Source: Sandaracinus amylolyticus
GTDB taxonomy: Bacteria > Myxococcota_A > Polyangia > Polyangiales > Sandaracinaceae
DNA length: 64,000 nt
Assembly: GCF_021631985.1 (NCBI RefSeq)
Contig: NZ_CP070225.1
Coordinates: 1,612,001 to 1,676,000, forward strand
Direction: 5' to 3'
This document shows, piece after piece, positions 39,467 through 50,495 of the stretch. A program made the position numbers and the translations under genes. The notes beneath the pieces were generated by a model that saw nothing but the letters and a program-made list of their open reading frames with translations, searched no databases and was not told where the DNA came from. Position 1 is the first letter of the stretch. Every line of letters starts with the position of its first letter.

Positions 39467-39515
39467 TGCTATCGAGGGGGTCCCGCGTCGAAGCGGTCCC
39501 ACCGAAGTTCCTCTG

Positions 39516-39576
39516 AGGAGAGCAGGAAGAAAGGAGGGGACGTTCCGCTCCTCTCTCCTGCACCTCCTGCTCTCCT
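39516..39576. terminator. Hairpin after the HEAT-repeat lipoprotein gene
   Basis: A perfect 12-bp inverted repeat (AGGAGAGCAGGA at 39516-39527 and TCCTGCTCTCCT at 39565-39576) encloses a purine/pyrimidine-rich interior with further self-pairing. It lies 50 bp after the stop of the upstream gene and 90 bp before the FHA regulator. No T-run follows, so intrinsic termination is likely but not certain. Confidence 0.6.
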
Positions 39577-39664
39577 TAGCGGCACATCTTCACGCCGCCC
39601 CGCTCCGAGACGCCTACTTGCGTCGCCGGCCGCGGGGCGGTGATGCTCCCGACGGGGTCATCAC

Positions 39665-41590
<1,926 letters not shown>

Positions 41591-41635
41591 TGCGCCCTCG
41601 TCGCTCGCGAGAGCGTGATCTCGAGGACGATCTGG

Positions 41636-41793
41636 GTGCTGACCGTGAGGCTTCGGTGTGCACGTTCGCTCGAGGGCGCGCTGGCGCGCGCTCGCGCTCA
41701 CCGCTGTTTCGTTTGAGTCTCGTCGCGCGGGCCGCTCGTGGTGGGGTTGCTTCGCGGTGAGCGGATCTCGAGTCCCCGCGGATCGTGCTCGGA
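41636..41793 (+). repeat. Left arm of a long imperfect inverted repeat
   Basis: About 158 bp, from GTGCTGACCGTGAGGCTTCG to GATCGTGCTCGG, recur inverted at 42789-42919 (131 bp). The left arm carries an insertion of about 27 bp that the right arm lacks; apart from that, most positions match. The arms face inward and enclose the zinc-ribbon gene, two palindromes and the tandem array. A 14-bp sequence GTGATCTCGAGGAC also appears twice near this arm (about 41616 and 41797). I see no target-site duplication at the outer ends. Confidence 0.8.
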
Positions 41794-41851
41794 GGCGTGA
41801 TCTCGAGGACACCCGATCGCGTGCGCGCGGACGCTGAGCTAGTGAGCGGAC

Positions 41852-42385
41852 GTGTTGATCGCGCAGGAGCACGACGGATTCGATTCGCCCGGCGGCTCGG
41901 TGCGGTGCGACATCTGCGGCGCGCCCGGGGAGTGCAATGCGTTCCTGGTGCGAGTGCGCGTGCCGGGAGGGCGGGTCGACGTGCAGGCGACGCACTGCGA
42001 CCCGTGTGACGTGTACTTCCGCGTGCGCCGCGCACGACGAGTGCAGGCGATCGCGATCACCGTGCTCGCGGCGATGCTCTTCGCGCCGATCGCGGGGCTC
42101 GCGTCGAGCGTGTTCGGCGCAGCGGCGCCGATCGTCTCGGCGGTGCTGGTGATCGCGCTGATCGTCACCGCGATCGCCCGCGCTGCGACGTGGCACGACC
42201 GCTTGCGTCAGCGGATGGGTGACCGGTTGCTCGACGATCTCGCGCGCGGAGTGCCCGAGGTGCAGGGCGCGCTCGGCTCGCGCGACGTGCAGCTCTTCGC
42301 GTCTCTCCCGCACGACGCAGCCCCGAAGACGACGCTCCGCGCCGTGCGCCAGCGCGCCGAGCGGACGCGCGCGCTCCCGAACTGA
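41852..42385 (+). CDS. Small zinc-ribbon membrane protein inside the repeat-bounded block
   Basis: The 177-residue product starts at a GTG. Residues 19-53 contain two Cys pairs, CDICGAPGEC and later CDPCDVYF, spaced like a zinc ribbon. Two membrane helices follow (about 70-92 and 95-120), then a cytoplasmic helical tail (about 125-177). I cannot name a family; the layout resembles small membrane proteins with a metal-binding head. It lies between the two arms of the inverted repeat, with about 58 bp between the left arm and its start. A 20-bp palindrome begins 16 bp after its stop. Confidence 0.6.
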   Translation: MLIAQEHDGFDSPGGSVRCDICGAPGECNAFLVRVRVPGGRVDVQATHCDPCDVYFRVRRARRVQAIAITVLAAMLFAPIAGLASSVFGAAAPIVSAVLVIALIVTAIARAATWHDRLRQRMGDRLLDDLARGVPEVQGALGSRDVQLFASLPHDAAPKTTLRAVRQRAERTRALPN

Positions 42386-42400
42386 CCGGAGGTTCGCGCG

Positions 42401-42461
42401 GATCCGCAAGGTTGCGGATCGATCACCTCGGCGGGTGGGCAGATCCGGAAGGTTACGGATC
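42401..42461. repeat. Two related 20-bp palindromes
   Basis: The first (42401-42420) is GATCCGCAAGGTTGCGGATC, with 9-bp arms around GG. The second (42442-42461) follows the pattern GATCCGGAA-GG-TTACGGATC, with one arm mismatch. They sit 22 bp apart, directly before the 42-bp array. Same design and slight divergence suggest copies of one protein-binding site or RNA hairpin. Confidence 0.7.
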
Positions 42462-42466
42462 CGACA

Positions 42467-42716
42467 GCTTCGAGGGTCACCCAGTTGATACGACTTATCG
42501 ATTCGGGAGGCTCGAGGGTCACCCAGTTGATAAGACTTATCGATTCGGGAGCTTCGAGGGTCACCCAGTTGATAAGACTTATCGATTCGGAGCTTCGAGG
42601 GTCACCCAGTTGATAAGACTTATCGATTCGGGAGCTTCGAGGGTCACCCAGTTGATAAGACTTATCGATTCGGGAGCTTCGAGGGTCACCCAGTTGATAA
42701 GACTTATCGATCGGGA
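42467..42716 (+). repeat. Six tandem 42-bp units, about 50% GC
   Basis: Units start at 42467, 42509, 42551, 42592, 42634 and 42676. They are 42 bp long except units 3 and 6, which are 41 bp. They are nearly identical; unit 2 differs at its first few bases, and unit 1 has GATACGACTTATC where units 2-6 read GATAAGACTTATC. Each contains the dyad GATAAGACTTATC and is about half GC, far below the surroundings. The 41-bp units break any reading frame, so it is not a coding repeat. There are no spacers, so it is not a CRISPR array. It looks like an iteron-type binding array. Confidence 0.85.
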
Positions 42717-42788
42717 CCCGAGCACGCCGCGCGAGCACTCGAGGCAGCGCCCCCGAGCACGACTCCGTGGGGATTCGTGATCAGCTCC

Positions 42789-42919
42789 CCGAGCACGATC
42801 TGCGGGGACTCGAGATCCGCTCACCGCGAAGCAACCCCACCACGAGCGGCCCGCTCGCCGAGACGCAAACGAAACAGCTGCGAGCGCGAGCGTGCACACC
42901 GAAGCCTCACGGTCAGCAC
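42789..42919 (-). repeat. Right arm of the inverted repeat
   Basis: This is the reverse complement of the left arm at 41636-41793, without the extra 27 bp in the left arm. It is preceded by three copies of CCCGAGCACG (42717, 42752, 42788) spaced 35-36 bp apart, so the border itself has sub-repeats. It ends 12 bp before the stop of the convergent roadblock-like gene. Confidence 0.8.
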
Positions 42920-42930
42920 TCGCGCCGACT

Positions 42931-43587
42931 TCACCTGCGCTCCCAGCGGTCCTCTTCCACGTGGTGCACCAGCGTCAGCTCTTGGCCGCTCTCGCTCCGC
43001 ACCATGAAGCACACCACGCGCGCGCCGTCGTCTTCTTCGATCCAGCGGCCCAGCACGTCACCGACCTTCGTGCGCTCCGCGCCCATCCAGAACGCGCTCG
43101 GCGCGTACGGCCAGCCCTTCGCCACGCGCACTTCCACGCGCACCCGCGCGTCGATCGCGGGCTCCCATCGCGGCGTGACCTCGCCGCTCTCGACGCGCAG
43201 CTTCCGCACCGCGAGCTCGATCGTCTCGGTGAGCAGGCTCGGGATCCCCATCGCGAGCGTCACGACGACCAGCAGGTACTCGTCGGTCACCCGGCGCACC
43301 ACGATGTCGCGCTCGCTGCCCTGCACGTGGATCGCCCAGGGCTCTCCGGCGCGGCGCTTCGTCGTCTCGCGCACCTCGCTCGTGACCACGAGCATGTGCG
43401 CCGCGATCACCTTCGCGTCGAAGGGCGGCAGCGACGAGCAGTAGTCGATGCACTCGCCCTCCGAGTCGACGAACACCACCGCGAGCACTCCAGGGACACA
43501 GTGCAGCACGCTCCGCAGGATCGGCGTGAAGCTGCTCTCGTCGAGATCCCGACGCGACTCGACCGGGACGCTCGACGGCAGGCTCAC
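42931..43587 (-). CDS. Roadblock/LC7-like protein
   Basis: A 218-residue protein. Residues 10-125 look like a roadblock/longin-type domain: LRSVLHCVPGVLAVVFVDSEGECIDYCS is its usual first hairpin. A VTSEVRETTKR segment and the strand pair RDIVVRRVTDEYLLVVVTLA follow. Roadblock proteins often act as partners of small GTPases such as MglA in myxobacteria, but no GTPase is nearby. The C-terminal part (about 130-218) is an additional beta-rich module that ends HHVEEDRWERR. The GTG start at 43587 shares four bases with the upstream gene's stop. Confidence 0.65.
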   Translation of the reverse strand: MSLPSSVPVESRRDLDESSFTPILRSVLHCVPGVLAVVFVDSEGECIDYCSSLPPFDAKVIAAHMLVVTSEVRETTKRRAGEPWAIHVQGSERDIVVRRVTDEYLLVVVTLAMGIPSLLTETIELAVRKLRVESGEVTPRWEPAIDARVRVEVRVAKGWPYAPSAFWMGAERTKVGDVLGRWIEEDDGARVVCFMVRSESGQELTLVHHVEEDRWERR

Positions 43588-44540
43588 GGGCTCGCGCCTC
43601 CGCTCTCCATCGCCTCGAGATCGGTCGCGATCACCCGCTCGATCACCGCGCCGTCGCGCTCCACCGGCGTGCGCCCGGCGAGCTCGCGCACCAGCTCCTC
43701 GAGCCGCGCCGCGCGCGCCTCGACGGCGAGCTCCTGGCGCATCGCGGCCTCGACCTCGTCGCGCGGCGCCTCCCACGGAGGCATCACCTCGGTGAGCACG
43801 ATCGCGTGCCACCCGAAGCGCGTGCGCACCGGCTCCGCCAACACGCCGCGCTCGCCGCGCGCGAAGAGCGCGTCCAGGTACTCGGGCACCAGCTGACCGT
43901 CGCGCGCCACCGGCGGGAGATCCTCGACGAGCACGGTGTACGTGCGCCCGGAGTGATCCTCCTCGCCGATCACGTGGGCCTCGGCGCGCGCGTCCTCGGC
44001 CGCGCTCATGCGCTCGATCGCGCGCCGCACGAAGCGCTCGGCCGCGGCGCCGGCCTCGGGCGGTGCGTCGGGCGCGAGCCTCGCGAGCACGTGCGTGCTG
44101 CGCCGTCGCTCGGGGCGCCACCACCGCGCGCGCTGGGCGTCCATGCGCTCCGCGACCTGCTCCGCGGGGATTGACGCCGGCGTGATCTCCGCCTCGACGC
44201 GCGCCTCGAGCAGCGCCTGCACCGACGCGCGTCGCACCGCGTCCTGCACCTCGTGATCGTCGCCCAGCCCCGCGGCCTCGGCGTGCGCGGCGAGCACCCG
44301 CTCTTCCTGCAGCCGCCGCAGCGCGTCCTGGGGCGAGAGCCCGGTCTCGCGCGCGACCTCCTCGACCTCCGCGAGCGTGATCGGCGCGCCGTCGACGGTG
44401 GACACGATCGTCCCGCCGACCTGCTCCTGCTCGCGCGTGATCGCCCTCGGCGGTCCCGCGTCGGGCGCCGCCGGCTCGCCGCCGCACGCGAGCGCGAGCG
44501 ACACGAGGCACGCGACGACGACGCTCCGCGCGTGACGCAA
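43584..44540 (-). CDS. Parvulin-type peptidyl-prolyl isomerase, lipoprotein
   Basis: The 318-residue product has a lipoprotein signal ending SLALAC. A SurA/PrsA-like helical domain (about 40-130) is followed by a parvulin core (about 140-265; STHVLARLAPDAP near its start, later GERGVLAEPVRTRFGWHAIVLTEV, the classical PpiC ending). It should help fold proteins in the periplasm. The start is a TTG at 44540, three bases after the previous gene's stop, supported by GGGAGAG upstream; no ATG fits as well. Confidence 0.8.
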   Translation of the reverse strand: MRHARSVVVACLVSLALACGGEPAAPDAGPPRAITREQEQVGGTIVSTVDGAPITLAEVEEVARETGLSPQDALRRLQEERVLAAHAEAAGLGDDHEVQDAVRRASVQALLEARVEAEITPASIPAEQVAERMDAQRARWWRPERRRSTHVLARLAPDAPPEAGAAAERFVRRAIERMSAAEDARAEAHVIGEEDHSGRTYTVLVEDLPPVARDGQLVPEYLDALFARGERGVLAEPVRTRFGWHAIVLTEVMPPWEAPRDEVEAAMRQELAVEARAARLEELVRELAGRTPVERDGAVIERVIATDLEAMESGGASP

Positions 44541-44543
44541 CGA

Positions 44544-44726
44544 TCACTCTCCCAGCGTGGGCCGCAGGAGCTCGACGCCGGCGCGCAGCACCGAGAGCGC
44601 GACGATCACGAGCAGCACCGCCGCCACGTAGTCGTGCGCGCGCAGCTGCACGACGCCGAAGAAGAGCGCCGCCATCGCCACTCCGACGAGGAGCGCTCCC
44701 GAGCCGTCGCGCAGCGTCCGTCCCAT
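44544..44726 (-). CDS. Small two-helix membrane protein
   Basis: A 60-residue frame with two hydrophobic stretches (about residues 10-28 and 32-50), separated by LRAHDY. It precedes the parvulin gene by three bases on the same strand and is probably co-transcribed with it. No domain is recognisable. It is short, so it is less certain than its neighbour. Confidence 0.5.
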   Translation of the reverse strand: MGRTLRDGSGALLVGVAMAALFFGVVQLRAHDYVAAVLLVIVALSVLRAGVELLRPTLGE

Positions 44727-44835
44727 CGGCGGAGAAGATACTCCGCGGCGAGCGATTCGTGCCGTTTCCGGCGCGATCGATCTCGATGTTAGAGTCGCGC
44801 CGCGCGCGACGCGTCGTCGCGCACGGAGGACCCGG

Positions 44836-45999
44836 ATGCGAAGCCATCGCCCCTTGCTCGCCCTCGTCGCGCTGCTCGCGATGCCCACACTCCTGACAGG
44901 CTGTGCAGCCCTTCGTCCCGGGCGTCGCGACTCGGCCGGTGGTGGCGGCGGAGGCGCGGTGGGCGGGCAGTGCCGCGGCGACTTCGGGACCAACAACGCC
45001 GCGCAGAAGATCGAGGCGTTCCTCATCGCGGCGGGCGACTTCAGCGACGCGGCGATCTCGGTGCAGAACGATCTGCTCGCGGCGTGTCAGCGGATGGGCC
45101 GCGCGCTCGGCGTCGCGGAGGCGGACCTCGTCGGCGACGGCCCCGAGGGCGTGCGCGCGGTGTGCACCACCGTGAACGAGCGCTTCCGCGCCGAGATGCA
45201 GGCGATCCGCGGCGCGAGCCGGGTGCAGGTGACGATCGAGTCGCGCCCCCCGCACTGCGAGGTCTCGATGGACGCGTACGCGCGTTGCGCCGCCGACTGC
45301 GAGGCGCGGGTCGATCCCGGCTCGGTCGAGATCCAGTGCGAGGGCGGCGAGATCCGCGGGCGATGCAACGCCGAGTGCACGGGCTCGTGCGCGGCCGACG
45401 TGCGCGGCGAGTGCAGCGGCACCTGCGAGGGCATCTGCGACGGTCGCTGCTCGCAGACCGGGCCCGACGGCTCGTGCGCCGGGCGCTGCGAGGGCACCTG
45501 CGAGGGCCAGTGCGTGGTGCGCGCGCAGGCGAGCTGTCAGGGCGAGTGCCGCGGCGGGTGCTCGATCGAGTACGAGGAGCCGTACTGCACCGGCGAGGTG
45601 CGCCCGGCGTCGGTCAGCGCGCGCTGCCGCGCGTCGTGCGAGGCGCGGGTCGAGGCGCACGCGCGCTGTGATCCCGGCGAGACCCGCATGAACGTCTCGG
45701 GCGGGATCGATCCCGCGATGCAGCCGCGCGTCGACGCGGTGCAGAACGCGGTGCGCGAGGGCCTCTCGGCCATCCTCGCGCTGCGCACGCGCGTCGAGCG
45801 CCTCGAGCGCTCGGGCCGTCAGATCGCGCGGCTCGCGCCCGATCTGCCGAACGCGGCGGCGACGGTCGGCATCGGCGCGGTCGCGTGTGCGACGGCGGCG
45901 GCGGGCGCGGTGGCGGACTCGATGGCGAGCGTGTCGGTGTCGGTCGAGGTCTCGGTGTCGATCTCGGCGTCGGCGTCGGCGTCGGCTTCCGCGCAGTGA
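44836..45999 (+). CDS. Cys-rich lipoprotein with Ser/Ala-repeat tail
   Basis: The 387-residue product has a lipoprotein signal ending TLLTGC. A helical part (about residues 50-120) is followed by a region (about 135-280) with more than 25 cysteines in short CxGxC-like steps: CTGSCAADVRGECSGTCEGI is one example. A helical segment follows, and the last 25 residues are an alternating ASVSVSVEVSVSISASASAS tail. The dense cysteines suggest many disulphides in an exported, rigid domain; the tail looks like a beta-strand or an adhesive end. GGAGGACCCGG stands before the ATG. Function unknown. Confidence 0.75.
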   Translation: MRSHRPLLALVALLAMPTLLTGCAALRPGRRDSAGGGGGGAVGGQCRGDFGTNNAAQKIEAFLIAAGDFSDAAISVQNDLLAACQRMGRALGVAEADLVGDGPEGVRAVCTTVNERFRAEMQAIRGASRVQVTIESRPPHCEVSMDAYARCAADCEARVDPGSVEIQCEGGEIRGRCNAECTGSCAADVRGECSGTCEGICDGRCSQTGPDGSCAGRCEGTCEGQCVVRAQASCQGECRGGCSIEYEEPYCTGEVRPASVSARCRASCEARVEAHARCDPGETRMNVSGGIDPAMQPRVDAVQNAVREGLSAILALRTRVERLERSGRQIARLAPDLPNAAATVGIGAVACATAAAGAVADSMASVSVSVEVSVSISASASASASAQ

Positions 46000-46038
46000 A
46001 GGCCTCCGCCTCTTCCTCGCGCTGATCCCCCGTTCCGG

Positions 46039-46074
46039 TGGTGCGAGCAACGTTTGTCTTCGTTGCTCGCACCA
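46039..46074. terminator. Perfect 14-bp hairpin between the Cys-rich lipoprotein and a kinase gene
   Basis: Arms TGGTGCGAGCAACG (46039-46052) and CGTTGCTCGCACCA (46061-46074) enclose TTTGTCTT. It lies 40 bp after the lipoprotein stop and 26 bp before the kinase GTG. Probably a terminator of the upstream gene, but it could also be a leader hairpin of the kinase. Confidence 0.6.
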
Positions 46075-46099
46075 GATCGGTCCGGTAGCATCGGGCCCC

Positions 46100-47368
<1,269 letters not shown>

Positions 47369-47371
47369 GCG

Positions 47372-48268
47372 GTGCTGCCTTCCGCGACCGCGATGATCCG
47401 GAAGGCACGGCTCGCGACGCTGGTGGTGATCGCGATCGCGACCGGCACCCACGCCGGGCTCTTCGCGATCGGGATGGTCGACGACGAGGCGTTCCCCGTC
47501 GGCTTCGTGATCACGGGCGCTGCGATCGCGGCGGCGGTGCATCGCGCGTCGCGCGCCGACACGCTGCAGAGCGCGTCGACGCGAGCGGCGCTCGGCACGA
47601 TGGCCGCGTGCGCGATCGCCGCGCCGTTCGTGTGGCTGGTGGCGCGGATCCTCGCGGGTCGCTCGACGGGTGACGCGCTGTTCGCGTTCCTCGCCGGGCC
47701 GGTGATCGGCGCGCTCCTCGGCGCGCCCGCGGGGATCGCGGTGGCCGTGCCGACGGTGGCGCTGGTGCGCGAGACGCTCCGTCCGACGGCGTGCACGCCC
47801 TCGATGATCGGCGCGACGCTCGGGGCGTGGAGCGCCGGGATGATCGTGTTGCTCGCGCTCTACCGCGAGCTCGTCTGGGAGGGCACGTCGGTGCTCGCGA
47901 TCGCGGCGATGCTCGCCGGGATCGTCGTCGCCGCGCTCTCCTACGGGCGCGTTCGCTCGCAGCAGCAGTGGCTCGCGCGGGTGCGGCGCGGCGAGGTCGC
48001 GGGCTTCGCGATCGTGCCCGCCGCGGAGATCGAGCACTCGCCGGATCTCCTCCCGTTCTCGCCCGACGCGACCCGCGACGCCGTGCTGGTGCGCGAGATC
48101 GGCGGCGAGGGCGGCGAAGATCGGCGCGCCCGCCGGTCCCTACCGTCCGCGCGCTCCGCGCGCTCCCGTGCGGAACCGGCGGGACGAGCACTCCCGCAGG
48201 GCGGCGCGTACCGCGGCGCGAGCGCGCGCGAGCCGATCGCGTTCGCGGGGCTCACTCCGTCCGAGTGA
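47372..48268 (+). CDS. Polytopic membrane protein following the kinase
   Basis: The 298-residue product has about six hydrophobic segments in residues 12-205 and a charged, Arg/Ser-rich tail (about 240-298). It starts at a GTG three bases after the kinase stop, so the two are probably on one transcript. No transport or enzymatic motif is seen. The tail reads through the region where the convergent truD gene ends and overlaps it by 17 bp; the final 40 residues may therefore be a run-on rather than a folded part. Confidence 0.55.
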   Translation: MLPSATAMIRKARLATLVVIAIATGTHAGLFAIGMVDDEAFPVGFVITGAAIAAAVHRASRADTLQSASTRAALGTMAACAIAAPFVWLVARILAGRSTGDALFAFLAGPVIGALLGAPAGIAVAVPTVALVRETLRPTACTPSMIGATLGAWSAGMIVLLALYRELVWEGTSVLAIAAMLAGIVVAALSYGRVRSQQQWLARVRRGEVAGFAIVPAAEIEHSPDLLPFSPDATRDAVLVREIGGEGGEDRRARRSLPSARSARSRAEPAGRALPQGGAYRGASAREPIAFAGLTPSE

Positions 48269-49298
48269 GCTCGCGGATCACGACCGTCGCGTAGCCGCCC
48301 GACGGGAGATCGAACGCGAGGACGAGCCCTTCGTCGTCGACCTCGAGCGTCGGCGCGCCGAGCCGCATGCGATAGGGCCGGCGCGTGCCCTCGCCGTACT
48401 TCGCGAACCGGGCGAGCGCGTCGAGATCGAGCCCCGCCGCGGCGAGCGTCTCTTCCTCACGGCGCTTCGCCTCGCCCTCGGGCCAGCGCATCTTCGCGCC
48501 GAACATCGGGCCGGTCGCGCTGATCTCGAAGCGCGCGGCGCGCTCGTTCTCCACCGCGACGTCGGTCGCGACGAAGAGCCCGCCGGACTCCTCCTTGCGG
48601 CAGAGATCGCCCTCGACGATCGCGCCGAGCGTTCCTTCGCGGACGCGCGCCGCGCACATCGTGTTGAAGAGCTCCGACTGCAGCACCGACACGAAGAGCT
48701 TCCGCTCGAACGAGTCGCGCGGCGGCTTGCCGCCCTCGACGAGCCACGCGCGCGCCCGCGGCAGGTTCGCGCGATCGCGCCCGAAGCGCTGATCGCCGAA
48801 GTAGTTGGGCACGCCCTGGCGCTCGAGCTCCGCGATCACCGCGCGCGCCGCGGCCTCGTCCTCGCGCGGCGCGCCGCGCAGCCGCACCCGGAACCGGTTC
48901 CCGCGCAGATGCCCGGTGCGCAGCTTGTTCACGTGTCGCTTCGCCTCGAGCACGCGCACGCCCTCGAGCTCGACGCCTTCGAGCTTGCTCGGCTCGCCGC
49001 GATGGAAGCTCGCCCACTGCGTGGTGATCGCGTGGCGGTCCTTCAGACCGGCGAATCCGGCGTCGCGCGGGTCGCAGCCGAGCACCTCCGCGATGCGCCG
49101 GACGGCGTCGCGGGTGTCGACGCTGGTCTTCTCGAAGCGCACGTAGAGGTGCTCTCCGGCGCCCGAGGGCTCGTAGGCGGGGATCTCGTCGACCCGGAAA
49201 TCCTCTGGACGATCCTTGAGGATTCCGGCGATCGGGCGCTCGATGCGGGTCAAGAACGGGAGGCGATCTTCCACGGACCGAAATCTCTCATTTCCCAT
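48252..49298 (-). CDS. truD: tRNA pseudouridine synthase D
   Basis: TruD converts uridine 13 of tRNA-Glu to pseudouridine. The 348-residue product has the family signature GFAGLKDRHAITTQW, whose Asp is catalytic. LRGNRFRVRLRG, VPNYFGDQRFGRD and SGPMFG-like (TGPMFGAKM) segments follow, as in the two-domain TruD fold. The start ATG at 49298 has no strong ribosome site, and residues 1-15 are uncertain. It overlaps the convergent membrane-protein gene by 17 bp at its 3' end. Confidence 0.92.
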   Translation of the reverse strand: MGNERFRSVEDRLPFLTRIERPIAGILKDRPEDFRVDEIPAYEPSGAGEHLYVRFEKTSVDTRDAVRRIAEVLGCDPRDAGFAGLKDRHAITTQWASFHRGEPSKLEGVELEGVRVLEAKRHVNKLRTGHLRGNRFRVRLRGAPREDEAAARAVIAELERQGVPNYFGDQRFGRDRANLPRARAWLVEGGKPPRDSFERKLFVSVLQSELFNTMCAARVREGTLGAIVEGDLCRKEESGGLFVATDVAVENERAARFEISATGPMFGAKMRWPEGEAKRREEETLAAAGLDLDALARFAKYGEGTRRPYRMRLGAPTLEVDDEGLVLAFDLPSGGYATVVIRELTRTE

Positions 49299-49358
49299 CG
49301 GGACCGGCTCGCATATTCTCGTGAGCCGGCACCCCGATCGGTGCGTGAGGGAGGGGCG

Positions 49359-50495
49359 GTGCGTCACGCAGGCGCAGTAGGCGGTTCGCGCCGAGAACGA
49401 GTCCGGGCAGAGGCCCGTCGGCTGTTGGCGGCGGGAGTCACCGGAACCGTCTTTCCAGGCGCGACGGCGTGCCTGTCGTGGCGGTCGCGGGACGGCGAGC
49501 TCGAGTGGGCCGAGGCCAGCGCGGGCACCACCGGTGGGCCAGGCGCCAAACCGGTCGCCGACGACACCCCGTTCGATCTCGCGTCGCTGACGAAGCCGCT
49601 CGTGTCGACGATCGCGCTGCGTCTCGTCGCGCGCGGGGCCATCTCGTTCGACACCCGCGCCGACGCGCTGATGCCCGATGCGCGCGGCACGCCGGGCGGC
49701 GCGGCCACGCTCGAGCAGCTGCTGACGCATCGCTCCGGGCTCGCGCCGTGGGGCGGGCTCTATCTCGACGTGCCGCACGATCCCGGGACGAGCGCCGCGC
49801 GCCGGTGGATCCTCGCCGAGGCGTGTCGTCGTCCCGACGAGGGCGCCCCGGGCCGCGCGGTGTACAGCGACCTCGGCTACATGATCGCGGGCGAGATGCT
49901 GGCGCGCGCGTCGGGTCGCGATCTCGACGATCTCCTGAAGCAGGAGGTCGTGCGGCCGCTCGGCATCGCCGAGGATCAGATGATGTACGCGGGCGCGCTC
50001 GCGCCGGACAGACGTGCCGATCTCGCGCGTCGATGCGCGGCGACCGAGCGCGACGACTGGCGCGGCGTGATGGTGCGCGGCGAGGTGCACGACGAGAACT
50101 GCGCGGCGCTCGGCGGGGTCGCGGGGCACGCCGGTGTGTTCGCGTCGGCGCGCGCGATGGCGACGTTCGGGCGCGCGTACCTCGACAGCCGGAACGGCAA
50201 GGTCGACTTCCTCGCGCAGGAGATCGTCGGGCGCGCGCTGCAGGTGCGCCCGGGCGGGACGCACCGGCTCGGCTGGGACGGCAAGAGCCCGGAGAACAGC
50301 GCGGCCGGCAAGCGGATGAGCCTCGAGACGTTCGGTCACCTCGGCTTCACCGGGACGAGCATCTACTGCGATCCGACGCGCGATCTTGTGGTCGTGCTGC
50401 TGACGAACCGCGTGTGCCCGAGCCGCGCGAACGAGAAGATCAAGGGCTTCCGCCCCGCGTTCCACGACGGCGTGGTCGCGGTGATCGACGGCTGA
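49359..50495 (+). CDS. Beta-lactamase-family serine hydrolase
   Basis: The 378-residue protein has the penicillin-binding fold of class C beta-lactamases and related esterases. The catalytic SxxK is SLTK (residues 76-79) in FDLASLTKPLVST. The second motif YxN appears as YSD (169-171), and HLGFTGTS near residue 325 stands for the KTG/HxG motif. LEQLLTHRSGL is also typical. No signal peptide is seen. Such proteins include esterases, D-amino-acid amidases and transpeptidase-like enzymes; resistance should not be assumed. GGGAGGGGCG before GTG 49359 sets the start. Confidence 0.83.
   Translation: MRHAGAVGGSRRERVRAEARRLLAAGVTGTVFPGATACLSWRSRDGELEWAEASAGTTGGPGAKPVADDTPFDLASLTKPLVSTIALRLVARGAISFDTRADALMPDARGTPGGAATLEQLLTHRSGLAPWGGLYLDVPHDPGTSAARRWILAEACRRPDEGAPGRAVYSDLGYMIAGEMLARASGRDLDDLLKQEVVRPLGIAEDQMMYAGALAPDRRADLARRCAATERDDWRGVMVRGEVHDENCAALGGVAGHAGVFASARAMATFGRAYLDSRNGKVDFLAQEIVGRALQVRPGGTHRLGWDGKSPENSAAGKRMSLETFGHLGFTGTSIYCDPTRDLVVVLLTNRVCPSRANEKIKGFRPAFHDGVVAVIDG

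Noticed and set aside
42467-42716. CRISPR array
   Set aside because: Units abut directly with no variable spacers, and no cas gene is nearby.
42208-42899. Repeat proteins read from the 42-bp array on either strand (14-residue repeats)
   Set aside because: Units 3 and 6 are 41 bp, so the frame shifts within the array. No ribosome site or domain supports translation.
41636-42919. Insertion sequence
   Set aside because: Inverted arms are present but no transposase; the enclosed gene has a zinc ribbon and membrane helices instead. Kept as a finding, not as a named element.
42579-43012. Minus-strand frames across the right arm
   Set aside because: They match in translation a frame at the left arm only because the DNA is repeated; no ribosome site or conserved motif.
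49359-50495. Antibiotic-resistance beta-lactamase
   Set aside because: The fold is shared with esterases and peptidases, there is no signal peptide, and the YxN motif is YSD; resistance cannot be claimed.
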